DNA of 64,000 bases from Grifola frondosa (Eukaryota > Basidiomycota > Agaricomycetes > Polyporales > Grifolaceae): assembly GCA_001683735.1 (NCBI GenBank), contig LUGG01000001.1, forward strand, positions 992,001-1,056,000, read 5' to 3'. The notes below the pieces were generated by a model. That model was given only the letters and a program-made list of their open reading frames with translations, searched no databases and was not told the origin of the DNA. A program made the translations under genes and the position numbers. Positions 22,633-35,200 of the stretch are shown in pieces. Numbering within the stretch: the first letter of the stretch is position 1; each line of letters opens with the position of its first letter.

Positions 22633-22916
22633 GATGTGTTCGGATATGGGGTTGCACGAGTGCGCAACGACGCATCGAAAGCTGGATGTCTGCACAATTT
22701 GGTTGATACCGATGTAAGAATTACGGGCCTTTATATATTTATATACCATGATTGTTCGCATCTCGTATGGTAATATATATGCAATTCAATTTGGATACTT
22801 GCCAAATTGGGTCAAATTCTATAGTCAACATTTGATCAGCTTGTGAATTCTGAGATACTATCCCGAGCTCATACAAAAGGCGTCGTACATTGAATTTCTG
22901 AGATATCTCGCCGTAC

Positions 22917-23908
22917 ATGTTGATAACAGATTTGCCCGCCGATATCCTGGCCTCCCTCCCTGAGTATCTCGACTCCCTCGACGATCTCCATTCTCTCATT
23001 CTCACTTCGCGATGTCTCCACACATGGACATCCAATCCAACTCCTTCTGTCGTTCGTTCTCTTGCCACGACTCCTGAATCAGGTATCCAGCCCTACCCGC
23101 ACGTTTTTATCGCAGTCAAGGCCCGTGCGCTCGCAGATTGGGCCATACAGTCTCCCGAGAATCGTAATAGACTGTCCACTGCAATTACCACAGGAGGACC
23201 GGTGCGGCTCTGCGACCTTGCTCTCTCGATCTCCCCGTTGACTCTGGATGATCTTGCCTTCCTACGCATCACATGCATCACAGTATTGGAGCCCGCAATC
23301 ACCATCCTCAAGGGCAAGTGTGATGTTTCCAGCGTCGACGATTCGCTCTTCCCCCGGTGCCATAACATCACCCTCTCTGTGATAAACTTCTGGATCTATT
23401 GTGATCTTTTTCACCACAACATCATCGCCCCGAGTCACGCTACTGGCGCTGATGCGCTGGAGCCACTAAGCAATCAGACCCGCTTGAAATGGATGTTCCA
23501 TTGCTTAAGCGACGTCAATTGTATGTTCGAACACCCGCCGGGTGATCCCTGCGGGCTGGACGAGATGCACCGATTGTGTATGAACGGCATCCAGCCACTT
23601 TCTGAGAAGTGGCTCATTCCCTCGCTGCTCTGGAGCCATGTCCATGACGACGTCCTTCGCGAGAGAGTGCTGTACAGATGCGCAGGCCACATGGGCTTGG
23701 CTACCCTCCAGTTGGTTCTTTTGAAGAAAGTGGAGCCGAAAAAGTTGGGGCTGAACAGCTGGTAGCTCTGTTGCCAGAGGAAATATTGGAGGTTGCCGCG
23801 GTGCTCGAGGGATTGGACGAGACTCAGCTACTTGACTGTTACTATTGGTTGCCGATGCCTGATGGGCTGTTGATATCCCTCTCCACAGTCAGAGCGAGGA
23901 GTGCTTGA
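22917..23908 (+). CDS. F-box-like protein, copy 4
   Basis: Begins MLITDLPADILASLPEYLDS and LDDLHSLILTSRCL. Family blocks follow: QPYPHVFIAVKARALADWAI, LCDLALSISPLTLDDLAFL, INFWIYCDLFHHNIIAP, TRLKWMFHCLSD, RCAGHMGLATLQLVLLKK. The frame closes at 23765, but one added base near 23735 (AAAAAG region) carries on into VGAEQLVALLPEEILEVAAV and LEGLDETQLLDCYYW to a stop at 23906. This matches the family C-terminus and length, so the longer form is probably the real protein. Confidence 0.7.
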
Positions 23909-24324
23909 CTCTACAGATGGACCTATCTTGTTTGTTGCGACGGCTCTGAATGGTTCAAATGCTCATGCACCTAAATGCATGTTCCAGTCTCATAGTGGTA
24001 TCAGCCATAGATAGCTAAACTCGCTAAGTCTCACTGCGGTATCGGTACTTAACAGCATCGAATATTCAAACTAGAGAAATACCATTATGTCCACCATCTT
24101 GTAGATTATTAGAATATTGGGTAGCTATGGGCGCTGTGTAGTCATGCGACAAGAAATCTTCTCATCGAGGTCCCAGGCTGTCTCTATCTTCGCCAAGCTT
24201 GAAGAAGGTGTCAGAAAAGAATCTTACATAACGACATGCTCGTACCTCAACGTCATCCAACGCGATTACTTCGGAGGGCATCTCCAAACCGCACAAGAGA
24301 GGATTATCTGAGAACTCGGCTGCC
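23909..24324. other. intergenic, no feature seen
   Basis: Short frames only. It separates the F-box-like array from the convergent DUF6533 gene. Confidence 0.4.
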
Positions 24325-25815
24325 TCACAATCGTCCTCCTGTCCCCATCACATCCCACTCGAGCTCCAAGGGCACACCCAGGTTGCCGACAATGTCGAAG
24401 CGCAGATTTGAGGCGGACGCACAACGAGAGGGATCATCGGCCTCGGTGTAATAGACCGCACGTAGGTTGAGCATAAAGCGCGAAGCAAAGATTGACGAGG
24501 AGCTGATACGCATGTCATTTAGTTGGACCATGCATGCAAGAAAAAAAATATTTACACATCATCTAAATAGGACAGCGAAGTCACGACGGCATCCTTGGAT
24601 TGCAGTATGATCAGCTGTCATCGAGATCCTTGGCTTGAAGTACATACCGGGATGAACTGTGACAGAACATGAGTTAATAATGCACTGTATCACCGGCCCT
24701 AACAACAACATCACCTTAGCATGCGATAGCAGTAATGTCTTGATCAGCAGGTGATAGCGTTACTGTAGACGTGTACATACCGAACTGATCTACAAGAGTG
24801 TTAGTTTAAATTACTACGTCACAATGTGTCCAAATTACCGTGAGTGAAATAATAATGCAGATTTGAACAAGAAGGATCGAACTGCTCTATGGATCGGTCA
24901 TCGTGGCAATTTATACTAAGGAATGACTTACACAAAAAAGAGTGTCCCTGCAATGTCGAATGTTAGGCGGAGCTCACGCTAGAACAAAGGACTCACAACC
25001 ATCGCGAAGAAGCAGTGTAACAATGGGCATCTTGATTCCCGACCTCAGAACGCCGAACGTTTGAATCCACGTGAAGGCAATGAGAAATATCTCGGTAGCA
25101 ATGGCGGACGAAGATGCAAAGATGGGCACTAAGTAATAAATATGCTGCGGCAGCTAAAAATCTTTCAAGTACTGACTGCTAAACTTCGGTCAGCCAATTA
25201 TTTCCGAATCAGAATAGATCAACACCCCTGAAAAATTAGCTTTCTAGGGACGAAGTGGAGACCCCTGCATCCGTTCAAAGGAGGACCAAAGGCACGTGGA
25301 GTGTAAAAAATATACTGGAACTGCCACAGAGTGAGAAGAATGAAGAACGTAAAGAAGATGCTCACGATGATATTTCCAGGCCTGATTGAGTACAGAGGAA
25401 CCAAAACTAGAAGAGGCCTCCAATCCTTGCCCCGCGCACCTGCACGAAGTGGGCATGAGGACCAAGTAGCATTTGAATTTAGAGAAATTCAGGAATACCT
25501 CTATAACATGAAGATGGGTCAGTGGACGGAGACATTATAGAAGAGGATTTTGGTACCGCATTGCCCGTGGTCGGCAGTAAGGACAATATTATCAAGATAA
25601 TCCTCTCGGCCAAAGTGGCATAACGATTGATGAAGTATACAACGGTCGCACCCGTGAACTTCCTACCCCATATAAATCGCACTTCAAGCCCAATTGTGAC
25701 CAGGAAGTCAAAAAACAAGACAGCTTGTGCACCAAGTCAGCAACACGGCGAAGACAGATAGAACAAAGCACGACAGGGCGGACCTGAAGAAGCGATCACA
25801 CAACAATTCTGTATG
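24325..25815 (-). CDS. DUF6533-type multi-pass membrane protein
   Basis: Exons readable on the minus strand: NCCVIASS joined to AVLFFDFLVTIGLEVRFIW and GRKFTGATVVYFINRYATLA (DUF6533 signature, 25500-25735). Then comes GKDWRPLLVLVPLYS with IIVSIFFTFFILLTLWQF (25220-25440), then AIATEIFLIAFTWIQTFG and KMPIVTLLLRDG (about 25005-25135), and TLFF. The final exon holds SSSIFASRFMLNLRAVYY and FDIVGNLGVPLELEW, stop at 24325. The last exon matches the usual cytosolic tail of the family. About seven membrane segments are expected; the fungal function is unknown. The first exon and start are not resolved and may lie near 25850 or beyond. Intact as far as visible. Confidence 0.75.
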
Positions 25816-26874
25816 ACACTGAAATGCGGTATCAACGAACATTCCAGTTCAAGAAAATGCAGCGAGTCTCACACTGCGTTGTCGATGTAGATGTCCATGC
25901 GCCAATTTATATGCGCAGGATGGGAGGGCGAAGGCGAACCAAATCTCTCAAAACTGTTGGTGCCCTTGAGCTCGGAAACAATGCCATAAAATGGGTCCGG
26001 CATGTGGGCCTTCCAACAACCCTTTTCTGTTGTGAAAAATTCCAAGGTTTCACTATCGTAAATCCCTGTCTGAAACGGCTGACATCTTTGATCGGACGGT
26101 GTAGTACCACACATCGGAATGCTGCATTATCGCACCCCTGATGTCAGTGTTCGTCTCTTGAATTCCTGTTACATAACAGAAATCTAGGTATCAAAGCGGA
26201 ATAACTTTTAAACTATGCTCACCAAGAAATGGAACGTCATGTTTTTGTTTAGGCGAAAGCTAATTCTAGTTGGAATTTGTCCCGCGTCGTGATCTCTGAA
26301 ACTGTTACTGTAGAGTAAGTAATTTGAGCATGCACAATGCACTCAGACATAGCAGAAATGCGTAAATTAGTCCGCACGTAGCTTATGTGACATTCCGATT
26401 GATGCCTTCCAAATTTGGAGCAATTCCGATAAGCTCAAGCGCTCATGTCAGTGTTCTACGGCCGTCTGAATGTTCGCAAAAGTCATGACCACGACCTTTA
26501 CAACAATTTTCCATCAGTTCGTTGGTATGTAGTCGACACGACTTTTGTCACGCTCGCACGACCTTGGAAAGACATGGGGCCTTGATACTTCCCCGTCGCT
26601 TTCCGGAATCGGCACCGGCAAGCACGTACCCCGCCGAATTTCAGTTCCAAGTGCTGCAGAAAGGTCACGCTCTCGTGAGAAAGGTCGTGGTTTCAGGTCT
26701 GCAAACTGTCGCCGACCTCTGCGAACGTTCGATGTCCTGCACAACACTGGCTCATGTCAATTATTCGGCAGTAATAAGACTGCCACTTGAATAACATTCC
26801 TCATCAACTGAAATGCAAGCTTGTTTACTGCTCTACCACATTATCTCACAACATACTAACTACACTCTTACAAA
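25816..26874. other. gene-poor stretch between DUF6533 and NPL4
   Basis: Probably holds the start and promoter of the DUF6533 gene and the 3' end of NPL4. A minus-strand frame at 25869-26114 (EFFTTEKGCWKAHMPDPFYG) might be a 5' exon but matches nothing I know. Nothing else supported. Confidence 0.35.
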
Positions 26875-29222
26875 CTATAGTGGCAGACCGCACACCTCAC
26901 AATCACTGTCTCCATGCGAGTTCTCGAACGTACAGTGCGGGCAGATTCGAACGCCCCCACCGCCACCGGCGGCCCCCGATCCTCCCTGTTGTGACCGTGC
27001 GATCTGATCGAACACTTCTGGTGGAATGTCCTCGTCCATCGGTGTGTGCGAAGATCCCGGCGGGGGCCCTGTAGACGGCCGTTGTGGTGCCGCTGCGACA
27101 TATGTCAACTTTGTACATTACTACGACGTGTGCGGAAAACAGTGACTTACGGACAGTCTCGCGCGTGAACGTCATCAGCGTGTGCCAGCTCTCCGTGCCG
27201 ATCAGCTCGTCGAGCACAGAGGGGTCGCTCAAATTTGGCGCAGTTGCAGCTCTTAGCAGCACTTTCATATCATCCTAACGGACACCGAACCGTAAACGTG
27301 ATGAGATAGAGAAGATTATGCACCAAAATCTGCTGCACCTGTGAAATGAGCTGTGTCGTGCCCAAAAATGTGACAAGGTGCCAGTCGCTCAGCCATTCCG
27401 CGAGCGCCGCGCGCTTTTGCGAATCGCCGCCATGCGCGCTCTGTGGAATGTCCGGTGCACCGAGGCGCGCGAGTTCGCGCAGGACGCCCTCAATATGTTG
27501 ATCCTCTAATCCCGGACGATTCTCAATCCGGAATGCCGTCGAGCGGAAGATCGGAGACGGGGTTTGCGGGAAACCATTCGACACCTGTTGAAAAATATCA
27601 GTCGCGCATCCGAATAGCACACTTCGGCAAGTACACGCACATTTACGAGCAAATACTCCACAGGGAAGCACGGCTTCGCATTCTTCTGGACGTCAAGCCC
27701 GTATTCGTTTTTGTATCTAAAGAACACGTCGGGCACGTAACGCGCCGAGTCCTGGCTCCTGTCCTCCTCCTTCACGCGAACTATCCCAGGCTCCACACTC
27801 GCCTCAATCATGTCAGCAGCCACCATCGCGCACGCCTGCTCCGACACCTGGTATGCTGACACATCGATCGCACCGTCAGCCGTGCCTGTGAGCACCGCCG
27901 TGACCATGCGTGAGCCGAACGAGCCGCTGAACGACGAGCGCGACGGCGTTGGGTTCGCGTTCTGCACGTGCGCCGCAAAAATGGCCTCGACGCATGACAG
28001 GTAGAACGATTGCGGGTGGCGCTTATACACATTCTTCGTCTTGTCCTCCGGCGTAGGGTCCAGGTCTGTGAATATATACCCGACAATTGCGAGCGGAGTC
28101 GTCGCGTCGCGCGCGAGTCCGCGGATGCGCGGCTCGTCCTCCCACGGGAGGCCGAGCGTGAGCCCGTCGAGCTCGCCCTCCTGTGGCGGCTCGTGGATCG
28201 CCTCCACGACCGCCTTCACGCCCATCGGCACCTTGTCGTACGGCTCGTAGTGCCCGATGAGCCACCCAAAGCGCTGCAGGCCCGTCGCACGCCACGCGGC
28301 GAGGAAGCGGTCCACAATGCCCATCGACGCGATCTCAAGGTGGTCCACCATACGGAACGGCTGGCTCTGCAGCGTGATCGCGGACGTCTGGCACCCTGTG
28401 CAGATCCCGAGCGGCCATGGCGGGTGCCCGCCTGATGGGCACGGGTCCTTCACGCGGTACGAGAGCGGCGTGAGCGGGGGAGGGACGCGGTTGCGGAGGA
28501 GCCAGCTGCTGTTGCGGAGGGGGACGCGTTGGGCGCGAGCCTGTGGAGGTAGGCATGGTAGGAGAGGTGTTTGATACTGTGTTCGGAGTGATAGCCCGGG
28601 TCGTACGGTTCGAGTGGCATGCAGTAGTCGCACATCGCATTCGCGCCGTGTTTGCAGAAGCGTGAGTCGCGCCCGCGCGGATCTTCCCGTCCTGTTTGCG
28701 CCAGTATTGGTCCACAGAATCCTCCACTACTGCATCCCAAGACCGCTTTGAGCTATCATGTGTGGTCGGGGCAGAAGTGGTGGTGGTAGCGCCGCCAGAG
28801 GTGTCCTGCGCTGGGTTGGATTTGTATGAGACAAAGAAGAGATCGCCATGTCTGTTGATATCACATCGCAAATCAACGAATGTTCATGCAACGGATAGAT
28901 GTGCAAGCGTACTTGAAGCCGAGTGCTTGCAACGTTCTCCCGCCAAAGCCGACACCAATACTTCATTCCCCCGAGGCTGATTAGAGATTGTTAACGTGGA
29001 GAGATCCGGATCACTAGCAGTCTCGATGATCTATTTTCCATGTCATTCAGACGGCGCTGTATACTTGAATGCGGCAACACGTACCTTCGAGACGAGCTCT
29101 GAAATGTCTGTGGTGGGTGCGAGATCGAATCGAAAATTCCCGTCCTTAGATCGGATTCTAACAAGCTAGACAAGAGTATAAAATTCTATCGTCGTTCGGT
29201 GAACAAATTTGGGACATACCAT
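26875..29222 (-). CDS. NPL4: NPL4, ubiquitin-recognition cofactor of Cdc48/p97
   Basis: Exon 1 is only the ATG (29220-29222). Exon 2 starts at 29165 and gives [16 protein letters not shown], the N-terminal ubiquitin-like domain. RTLQALGFK and [10 protein letters not shown] follow. The zinc-binding part is [20 protein letters not shown] and [12 protein letters not shown]. The MPN-like core includes [38 protein letters not shown] and [12 protein letters not shown]. The gene ends with an NZF finger, [18 protein letters not shown], stop at 26875. NPL4 with UFD1 recruits ubiquitylated proteins to Cdc48 in ERAD and related pathways. Three single-base losses break the frame: near 28940, near 28674 before [11 protein letters not shown], and near 28500. 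In an essential gene these are more likely sequence errors than real lesions. Confidence 0.92.
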
Positions 29223-29836
29223 TGCAGGTTATCGTGATTGCGAGACGTTGGTTGTGGTGGTTGCGGTACAAGCTACGGAATTAGTTTCGCCTTCGAGCGC
29301 GTAAGTGGTATACAGCACTTATTCTCGACGTCACCCAGGCTGACGCGTCGCGTGAATATCACATAAGCACATGTCACGTCTCACGTGATGGTGGTGTACG
29401 ATCGCGTCGGCCAAATCTCAGAAGACAATCGAAGAGGTCGCGTTCATAGAAATGATGCATTCCGCGAACTAAACCACCTTAGAGAACCTCGTGAATCATC
29501 GTATGGCTCTATGCCTATGCAGTATCGTAACGAACCCGCTCGTGATCTACATCGAGCCCATTCTCCACTCCTGTTGTACCTACCCGGAAGAACAAATCAG
29601 AAGCCTGACGGCCAGGCCAAATACAACGACACAACAAATGAATAAAAGAATGGATAGGGAGAATGTGTATCCTGGTCGTCATAGAAAAACAACAAACCAC
29701 AATAGACGGCAGTAGACAGACAGTAGAAAGACAAATGAATAAGACAATCGGTCAGGAAAGAACATGCTGGGTCCAAAAGCATGTACGTGGTCGAAGACCA
29801 TTCAGTTCAGGTTATCCTCCATATTTAGACGGGGCA
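29223..29836. other. NPL4 promoter region and 3' flank of the Nudix gene
   Basis: No gene supported. Short frames at 29385-29715 have no recognisable content. It must contain the NPL4 promoter. Confidence 0.4.
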
Positions 29837-31403
29837 TCATGACCTCAGGAAAAGTAGCCATCCTCCGAAGAGTAGCCCCGCAAGCACGAGGATCGCACGC
29901 ACAACGATGACGACGACGAGTGCTTTGCGCACCGCTGCATAGAATGTCGTTAGCGCAGAGCCCGTCCAGTTTATTCTGCCAAATAGACGGATACATCAGC
30001 ACAAGATCTAATTATAGCAAATATAGGGACACACCGGCGATCGTTTGTGCCACCTGTGAGCACACTGGATTCCCAGCCGCGAATGACAGCACGATAGCGT
30101 TTTCCAAATACCCTACAGATGTCGTGGTAGCCCGTTAGAACACGTACAATTGCACAGAACGAAACTAAGGTATAAAAGTATCCAGAAGAACCCAAGACTC
30201 ACCAAATCCAGAAATTCACATCCGGGTAGCCAAATCGCGGGAACACACTCGCCAAGCTCGGCGCCATAACTGGGACACGCAGGAGCTCGGACTCGGCGTC
30301 TGGTGGAAGCAAGACCGAGGCAGCACCGCTACCGTCAGGAGCCATGTACGCAAGCAGATCAAGCGTCATGCCAAGGGAGAGCCCCACAGTTTCAGTGCAT
30401 CGTCATCGTTCTGTGACCGTCGTGTAAGCAGCTGCAGAGAAAGCTTCCGTGTGAGGGGCGCAGGCGCGGCGCCCGCGGCCTCGATGCGTGCACGCTTCTC
30501 GTCAATCGCCTTTTCATCCGTGTGAAGGGGTGAGGGTGATGGCGTGGGGGAGATGAGGAGAGCGGGGAACTTCATACTGCCGACGAGTGCGCGCACGAGC
30601 AGGCGAAGGATAGGAGAATGCCGCGAGGCGACGCGCGAAGACGCGTCCACAGTCACCGTCGACCACCGGGGTCCATCGCCGACCGGACGCGGTAGCAGCT
30701 CGGTAATGGGGACCCAGTGTAACTCGGTGCCCTGGGCTGGGTCAACCGGTGTGGTGTGGGGAGTAAGCTGGAGGAAGACGAAAGGAGAGAGGATCATGAG
30801 GAGACGTTTGCCCAGAGAGGTTGTGATCTCGCGGTCGTCAAGCTGTCCGACCGAGGTATACGCGGACTCGGCGAGGTCGAGCCCAATCTCTTCCCAAGTT
30901 TGTCGCATTGCTGTGACCGGTCAGAGGGTGGTGCAGGGAAGGGTAGGGCGTACGTACCTGTGTAGAGCCCTCCCTCGTCGCCCTCCTCTGTCTTGCCTCC
31001 GGGAAAGGCGACATGTGGTGGACCACCAGGCCTATCCCGACGGAGGAAAAGAATCTCTGGTCGAGCACCCTGTGCGTTGACCCAATCAAGCTGGAAAAAG
31101 TCGGTTAGTGACGGTGAAGGAACATCTGGGGCAGATTCGAAGGCGGGAGAAGGGCAAATGCGAATAATGATAGCGACAGCTGCACGACGAGGTTCTGCAA
31201 AGGAATGGTCAAAACTCCGAAGTGGCTCAGAAAGGGGGAAGACATACGTGTTGCGGGGGATGCAATGATCCTTGGGGGAGTGGAGCGGATGCGGTGAAGG
31301 GCGCGGCAGAGAAGGGGAACGACGCGGGTGGGCTCTGGGGGTTGGATAAGTGGACGAGAACGACGGCAGCGACGACGAGGAACGTACCTTTTGAGGTGGA
31401 CAT
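29837..31403 (-). CDS. Nudix hydrolase (CoA-diphosphatase-like) with C-terminal membrane segment
   Basis: Exon 1 is ATG 31403 with MSTSK, then EPTRVVPLLCRALHRIRS, RRAAVAIIIRICPSP, EILFLRRDRPGGPPHVAF, and the Nudix helix: PGGKTEEGDEGGLYT and AMRQTWEEIGLDL. The two Glu of the EExG core are present, but the RE pair is RQ and the insert before it has one extra residue, as in Pcd1/NUDT7/NUDT8-like enzymes. Such proteins cleave CoA or related nucleoside diphosphates. The C-terminal part has RYRAVIRGWESS and a membrane helix (KALVVVIVVRAILVLAGLLF), stop at 29837. One G seems missing near 30374 (GGGGCTC), after which LSLGMTLDLLAYM continues. It is upstream of and co-oriented with NPL4. Confidence 0.85.
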
Positions 31404-31609
31404 GGTCGTGTGGAAGGAGGACAACGCAGAACGCGAGACGAAGCCAGACCAAGTTGCGGGATCGGCGCGTGTACCGAGAAATTCGTTGGGATGTGACGTC
31501 ACACTGCTAGCATGAATACAACACCATCAGAGTTTTCATGAACAAAATGTAAAGGTATATATGTTTCTATACTATGTATAATTTAACAAATTTCTGTAAT
31601 TCTGATACA

Positions 31610-32104
31610 GCACTAGACAAGGGTATATAATCCTAAGTAGCGTTGGTGACATCTGCATAATGCATAAGTATTTCAGGATATATTAGTGTTATCATAAAGG
31701 AGAATCCGGTGAGATGCAGCAGAGAGATTGTTACTGACACATCCTGCCAGGTAGCCGGGAATGTCAATTGACGCAATGCTTACAGGAACTCAACAGATCA
31801 ACCGAAGCATATAAAGATATATTACGCTGGCAGGTGTTTCGTAAGGTGCGCCCGGATGCGGCACTAGACATGGGTATATAATCCTAAGTAGCGTTGGTGA
31901 CATCTGCATAATGCATAAGTATTTTAGGATATTATTAGTGATATCATAAAGGAGAATCCGGTGAGATGCAGCAGAGAGATTGTTACTGACACATCCTGCC
32001 AGGTAGCCGGGAATGTCAATTGACACAATGCTTACAGGAACTCAACAGATCAACCGAAGCATGTAAAGATATATTACGCTGGCAGGTGTTTCGTAAGATG
32101 TGCC
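31610..32104. repeat. 251-bp direct tandem repeat, two copies
   Basis: Copy 1 is 31610-31860 and copy 2 is 31861-32104, starting GCACTAGACA and sharing ATAATCCTAAGTAGCGTTGG and GCTGGCAGGTGTTTCGTAAG. They differ by a few bases, including one 3-bp length change. No coding content. Confidence 0.85.
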
Positions 32105-32282
32105 CGACCGGAAGAGCGACCAGCGGCAGCGAGGTTGGCGTGAGCTCCACAAGCATGCAATCTGGCAGGTGTTTCGTAAGATGTGCCCGACCGAGAAGAG
32201 CGACCAGCGGCAGCGAGGTTGGCGTAGCTCCACAAGCATGCAAGTCTGGCAGGTGTTTCGTAAGGTGCGCCCGACCGAGAAG
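32079..32282. repeat. 84-bp tandem repeat, two copies plus a third interrupted
   Basis: Units start CTGGCAGGTGTTTCGTAAG at 32079, 32162 and 32246 and contain GCCCGACCGAGAAGAGCGAC, CAGCGGCAGCGAGGTTGGCG and CACAAGCATGCAA. The third unit stops at CGAGAAG (32276-32282), where the foldback element begins; its continuation AGCGACCGGCG appears at 36840. Confidence 0.8.
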
Positions 32283-35200
32283 GAGCCCATTCAGTCATCC
32301 GGTCTGTTACCAACAGCCAGCCTGTGTCCGGAGAACCCTGTTTTCACAGCTCAGCCGGTCCCGGCCGGGATTGGATAAAATTCTGTGATTGCAGAAAAGC
32401 CGGAGCAGGAGTTTTAACTGTGATAGCAGACAAGCCAGACATTGTCCGGAGTTTTCATCCGAGCATAATATCGGGGTTAATGGTCGGCCTGCGGGGAAAA
32501 AATTCTGTTACAAAGGAGTGGCCGGACTTTGAAGAAGCAGTCTGGCCAGTTGCAGCAACGGAGTTTGATCTGCACATTGCAGGCAGGGTCCACGGAGCAG
32601 AACTCCGAAAAACATTCTGTAATCATATTGTAGTCGGAGGGAAATTCAAATCTATATTTCGGAGTTTTAGCTAATGCTCCAGAGTTTAGCTGCATACTCC
32701 GGAGCTTAACTGTATAATCAAAGTTACTGTGAAGATATTATTTATATTTTGAATTTTAACTCGGAGTTTAAGCTAATACTCTGAAGTTTAACTGCATAAT
32801 TCAAAGTTACTCTCAAAATATCATTTATATTTCAAAGTTGAAGTTTACACTCCGGAGCTTAAGCTAATAGCCCAGAGTTTAAGCAAATAATTCGGAGTTT
32901 AAGCTAGTACACCGGAGTTAAAGCTAGTACACTGGAGTTATAGCTAGTACACCGGAGTTTACATTGCACCCCAGAGTTGAAGTAATGCTCCAAAATGAAA
33001 CTGTGAACTCCGGAGTTGTAGCTAATTTCAAATTTTACCTGTGAAGTCCGAGGTTAAAGCTAATACACTGGAGTTCCACACCACACTCCAAAGTTGGGCT
33101 AGTACCTCGGAGTTTGAGCTAATACTTTGAAATTTAGCTATAAACTCCGGGGTTAATACTAGTTAACCGGAGTTTAACTTCATACTTCAAAGTTGAGCTA
33201 ATATTTCGGAGTTTTACTGTAAACTCCGAAGTTGGTGCTAGTACATCGAGTTTAACTCCGTACTCTGGAGTAAAAGTAGGCACCTCAAAGTATTCCGGAG
33301 TTGAAGCTAGTGCTTCAAATTTTAACTGAAAAGTTCGGAGTTAAAGATAGTTAATCGGAGTTTAACTCCACACTCCAAAGTTGAGCCGATACTCCGAAAT
33401 TTGACTATGAACTCCGGAGTTGGAGCTGGGTCTTCAAATTTTAACTGAGAAGTCCGGAGTTAGAGCTAGTTAATCAGAGTTTAACTCCACACCTTAAAGT
33501 TGGACTAGTACCCGGAGTTTGAGCTAATACTCCAAAATTTAGCTAGAAACTCCGGAGTTGAAGCTCGTTAACCGGAGTTTAATTCCGTATTTTGAAGTTG
33601 AGCTCATACTTCAAAATTTAACTGTGAACTCCGAAGTTGGAGCTAGCACATCGGAGTTTAACTTTGTTGAGCTAATACTCCAAAGTTTAAGTAAATACTC
33701 TGGAGTTCAACTCCATACTTTGAAGTGTAAGTAGATGCTCCGGAGTTTGATTTCATACTCTGAAGTCCGGATATGTGACGGAAGCATACTGCTTTTGATA
33801 TGTTTTAATTTCAGCCACCATATGTTTTATTCCTCATTGTGTCCTCAATTCTTGACAGATCATCTTCATCTTAGGCTCATCTAAAAGTGCTTCTTTAGGA
33901 GAACTAGAATATGTACATAATTTGGTATGTTATTGGAATAAAAACTACTGTTTGAATATGATTGCCCAGAATGTTCTGCAAATTGGAAGATGAATACTTG
34001 ACCAATCAAGGTGTTTGAGGGATGCTTTTGATGGTGGAATTTATCCAAATAAGGCGCACTTTACTCTGGCAAACTCCGAACAGTAATCACATCGCAGTAC
34101 ACCAAATAATCATGAATGGTACTAGCAACATTGATGTCCAAATATCTTCATGTGTATGTTCTCATTTTTTGTTATCTCTTTTGCATACATTCCACCTCAT
34201 CCCAACACAGTCAGTAATTCTGCCTCATATATTTAGGGTAGTTGAAATTCTGCAATGAAATCACTCAGTTATGATATATGCTTTCTAGAAATCTTTGCAG
34301 CCGCTGTCGAAATTTAATTACATAGGAGAACATAGGTTGCATATATCCCAACAGGATTCAAAAAAGATTAGGTGAATCCATGCAGAAATGGTTGAGATAT
34401 GAAGAGATTACCTCCGGATATCCAATTGTGGCTAAGTGATCAGTACTACTATACTGAGCTCCATCAGCAAAAGTCAAATTTTCCTTGCCACTCTTTGGGC
34501 TCTTATCGGTTCTTTTTCTTTTTATCAACGTGAAAAATTGCCTTTTTTGGGCATTTTAAAAGTAAAAAAAGGAGCGAGCCCTCCTTTTTTTGCTTTTTCT
34601 TCTTAATAAGTATTTTAAATAGCAAAAAAGTAACTAAAAGTACAATAAAGGAAAGTTCGAGTTTTGCTGATGTCAAGTCACCTGCATAGTGAATCAGGTG
34701 CAATTAAACTGATCTGTTAATTGCATCCTCAGTTTCTCATTGCTTTCTATGATTCTGGACTCACTTTAAAGCTGGAATATGTCTCTATTTGGTTCTGTAA
34801 TCTGATCCTTTATATGAGTTCATATACTAGTATAATTGTCTAATCTACCTGGGGAACTGATAAGCATTATCCTATGCCAGTTCCTCTCTGATAAGGGTGA
34901 TTAAAGGCTTGATTGAAAGCCCTCATAAGCATCAATACAGTTTAGAAGTGTGCTCAAAACTAGGTCCACATTTCATGGAAAAAAGGTGAAGGAATTGTTT
35001 TTATCACTTTTGAAAACTGTTCTATGTACTGCGATGTGATTACTGTTCGGAGTTTGCCAGAGTAAAGTGCGCCTTATTTGGATAAATTCCACCATCAAAA
35101 GCATCCCTCAAACACCTTGATTGGTCAAGTATTCATCTTCCAATTTGCAGAACATTCTGGGCAATCATATTCAAACAGTATGTTTTTATTCCAATAACAT

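Noticed and set aside
26485..26700. Short inverted words CCACGACCTTT and AAAGGTCGTGG
   Set aside because: Too short and imperfect, no flanking duplication.
28010..28435. Plus-strand frames over NPL4
   Set aside because: GC-rich shadow frames of NPL4.
30544..31080. 178-codon plus-strand frame
   Set aside because: Antisense to the Nudix gene.
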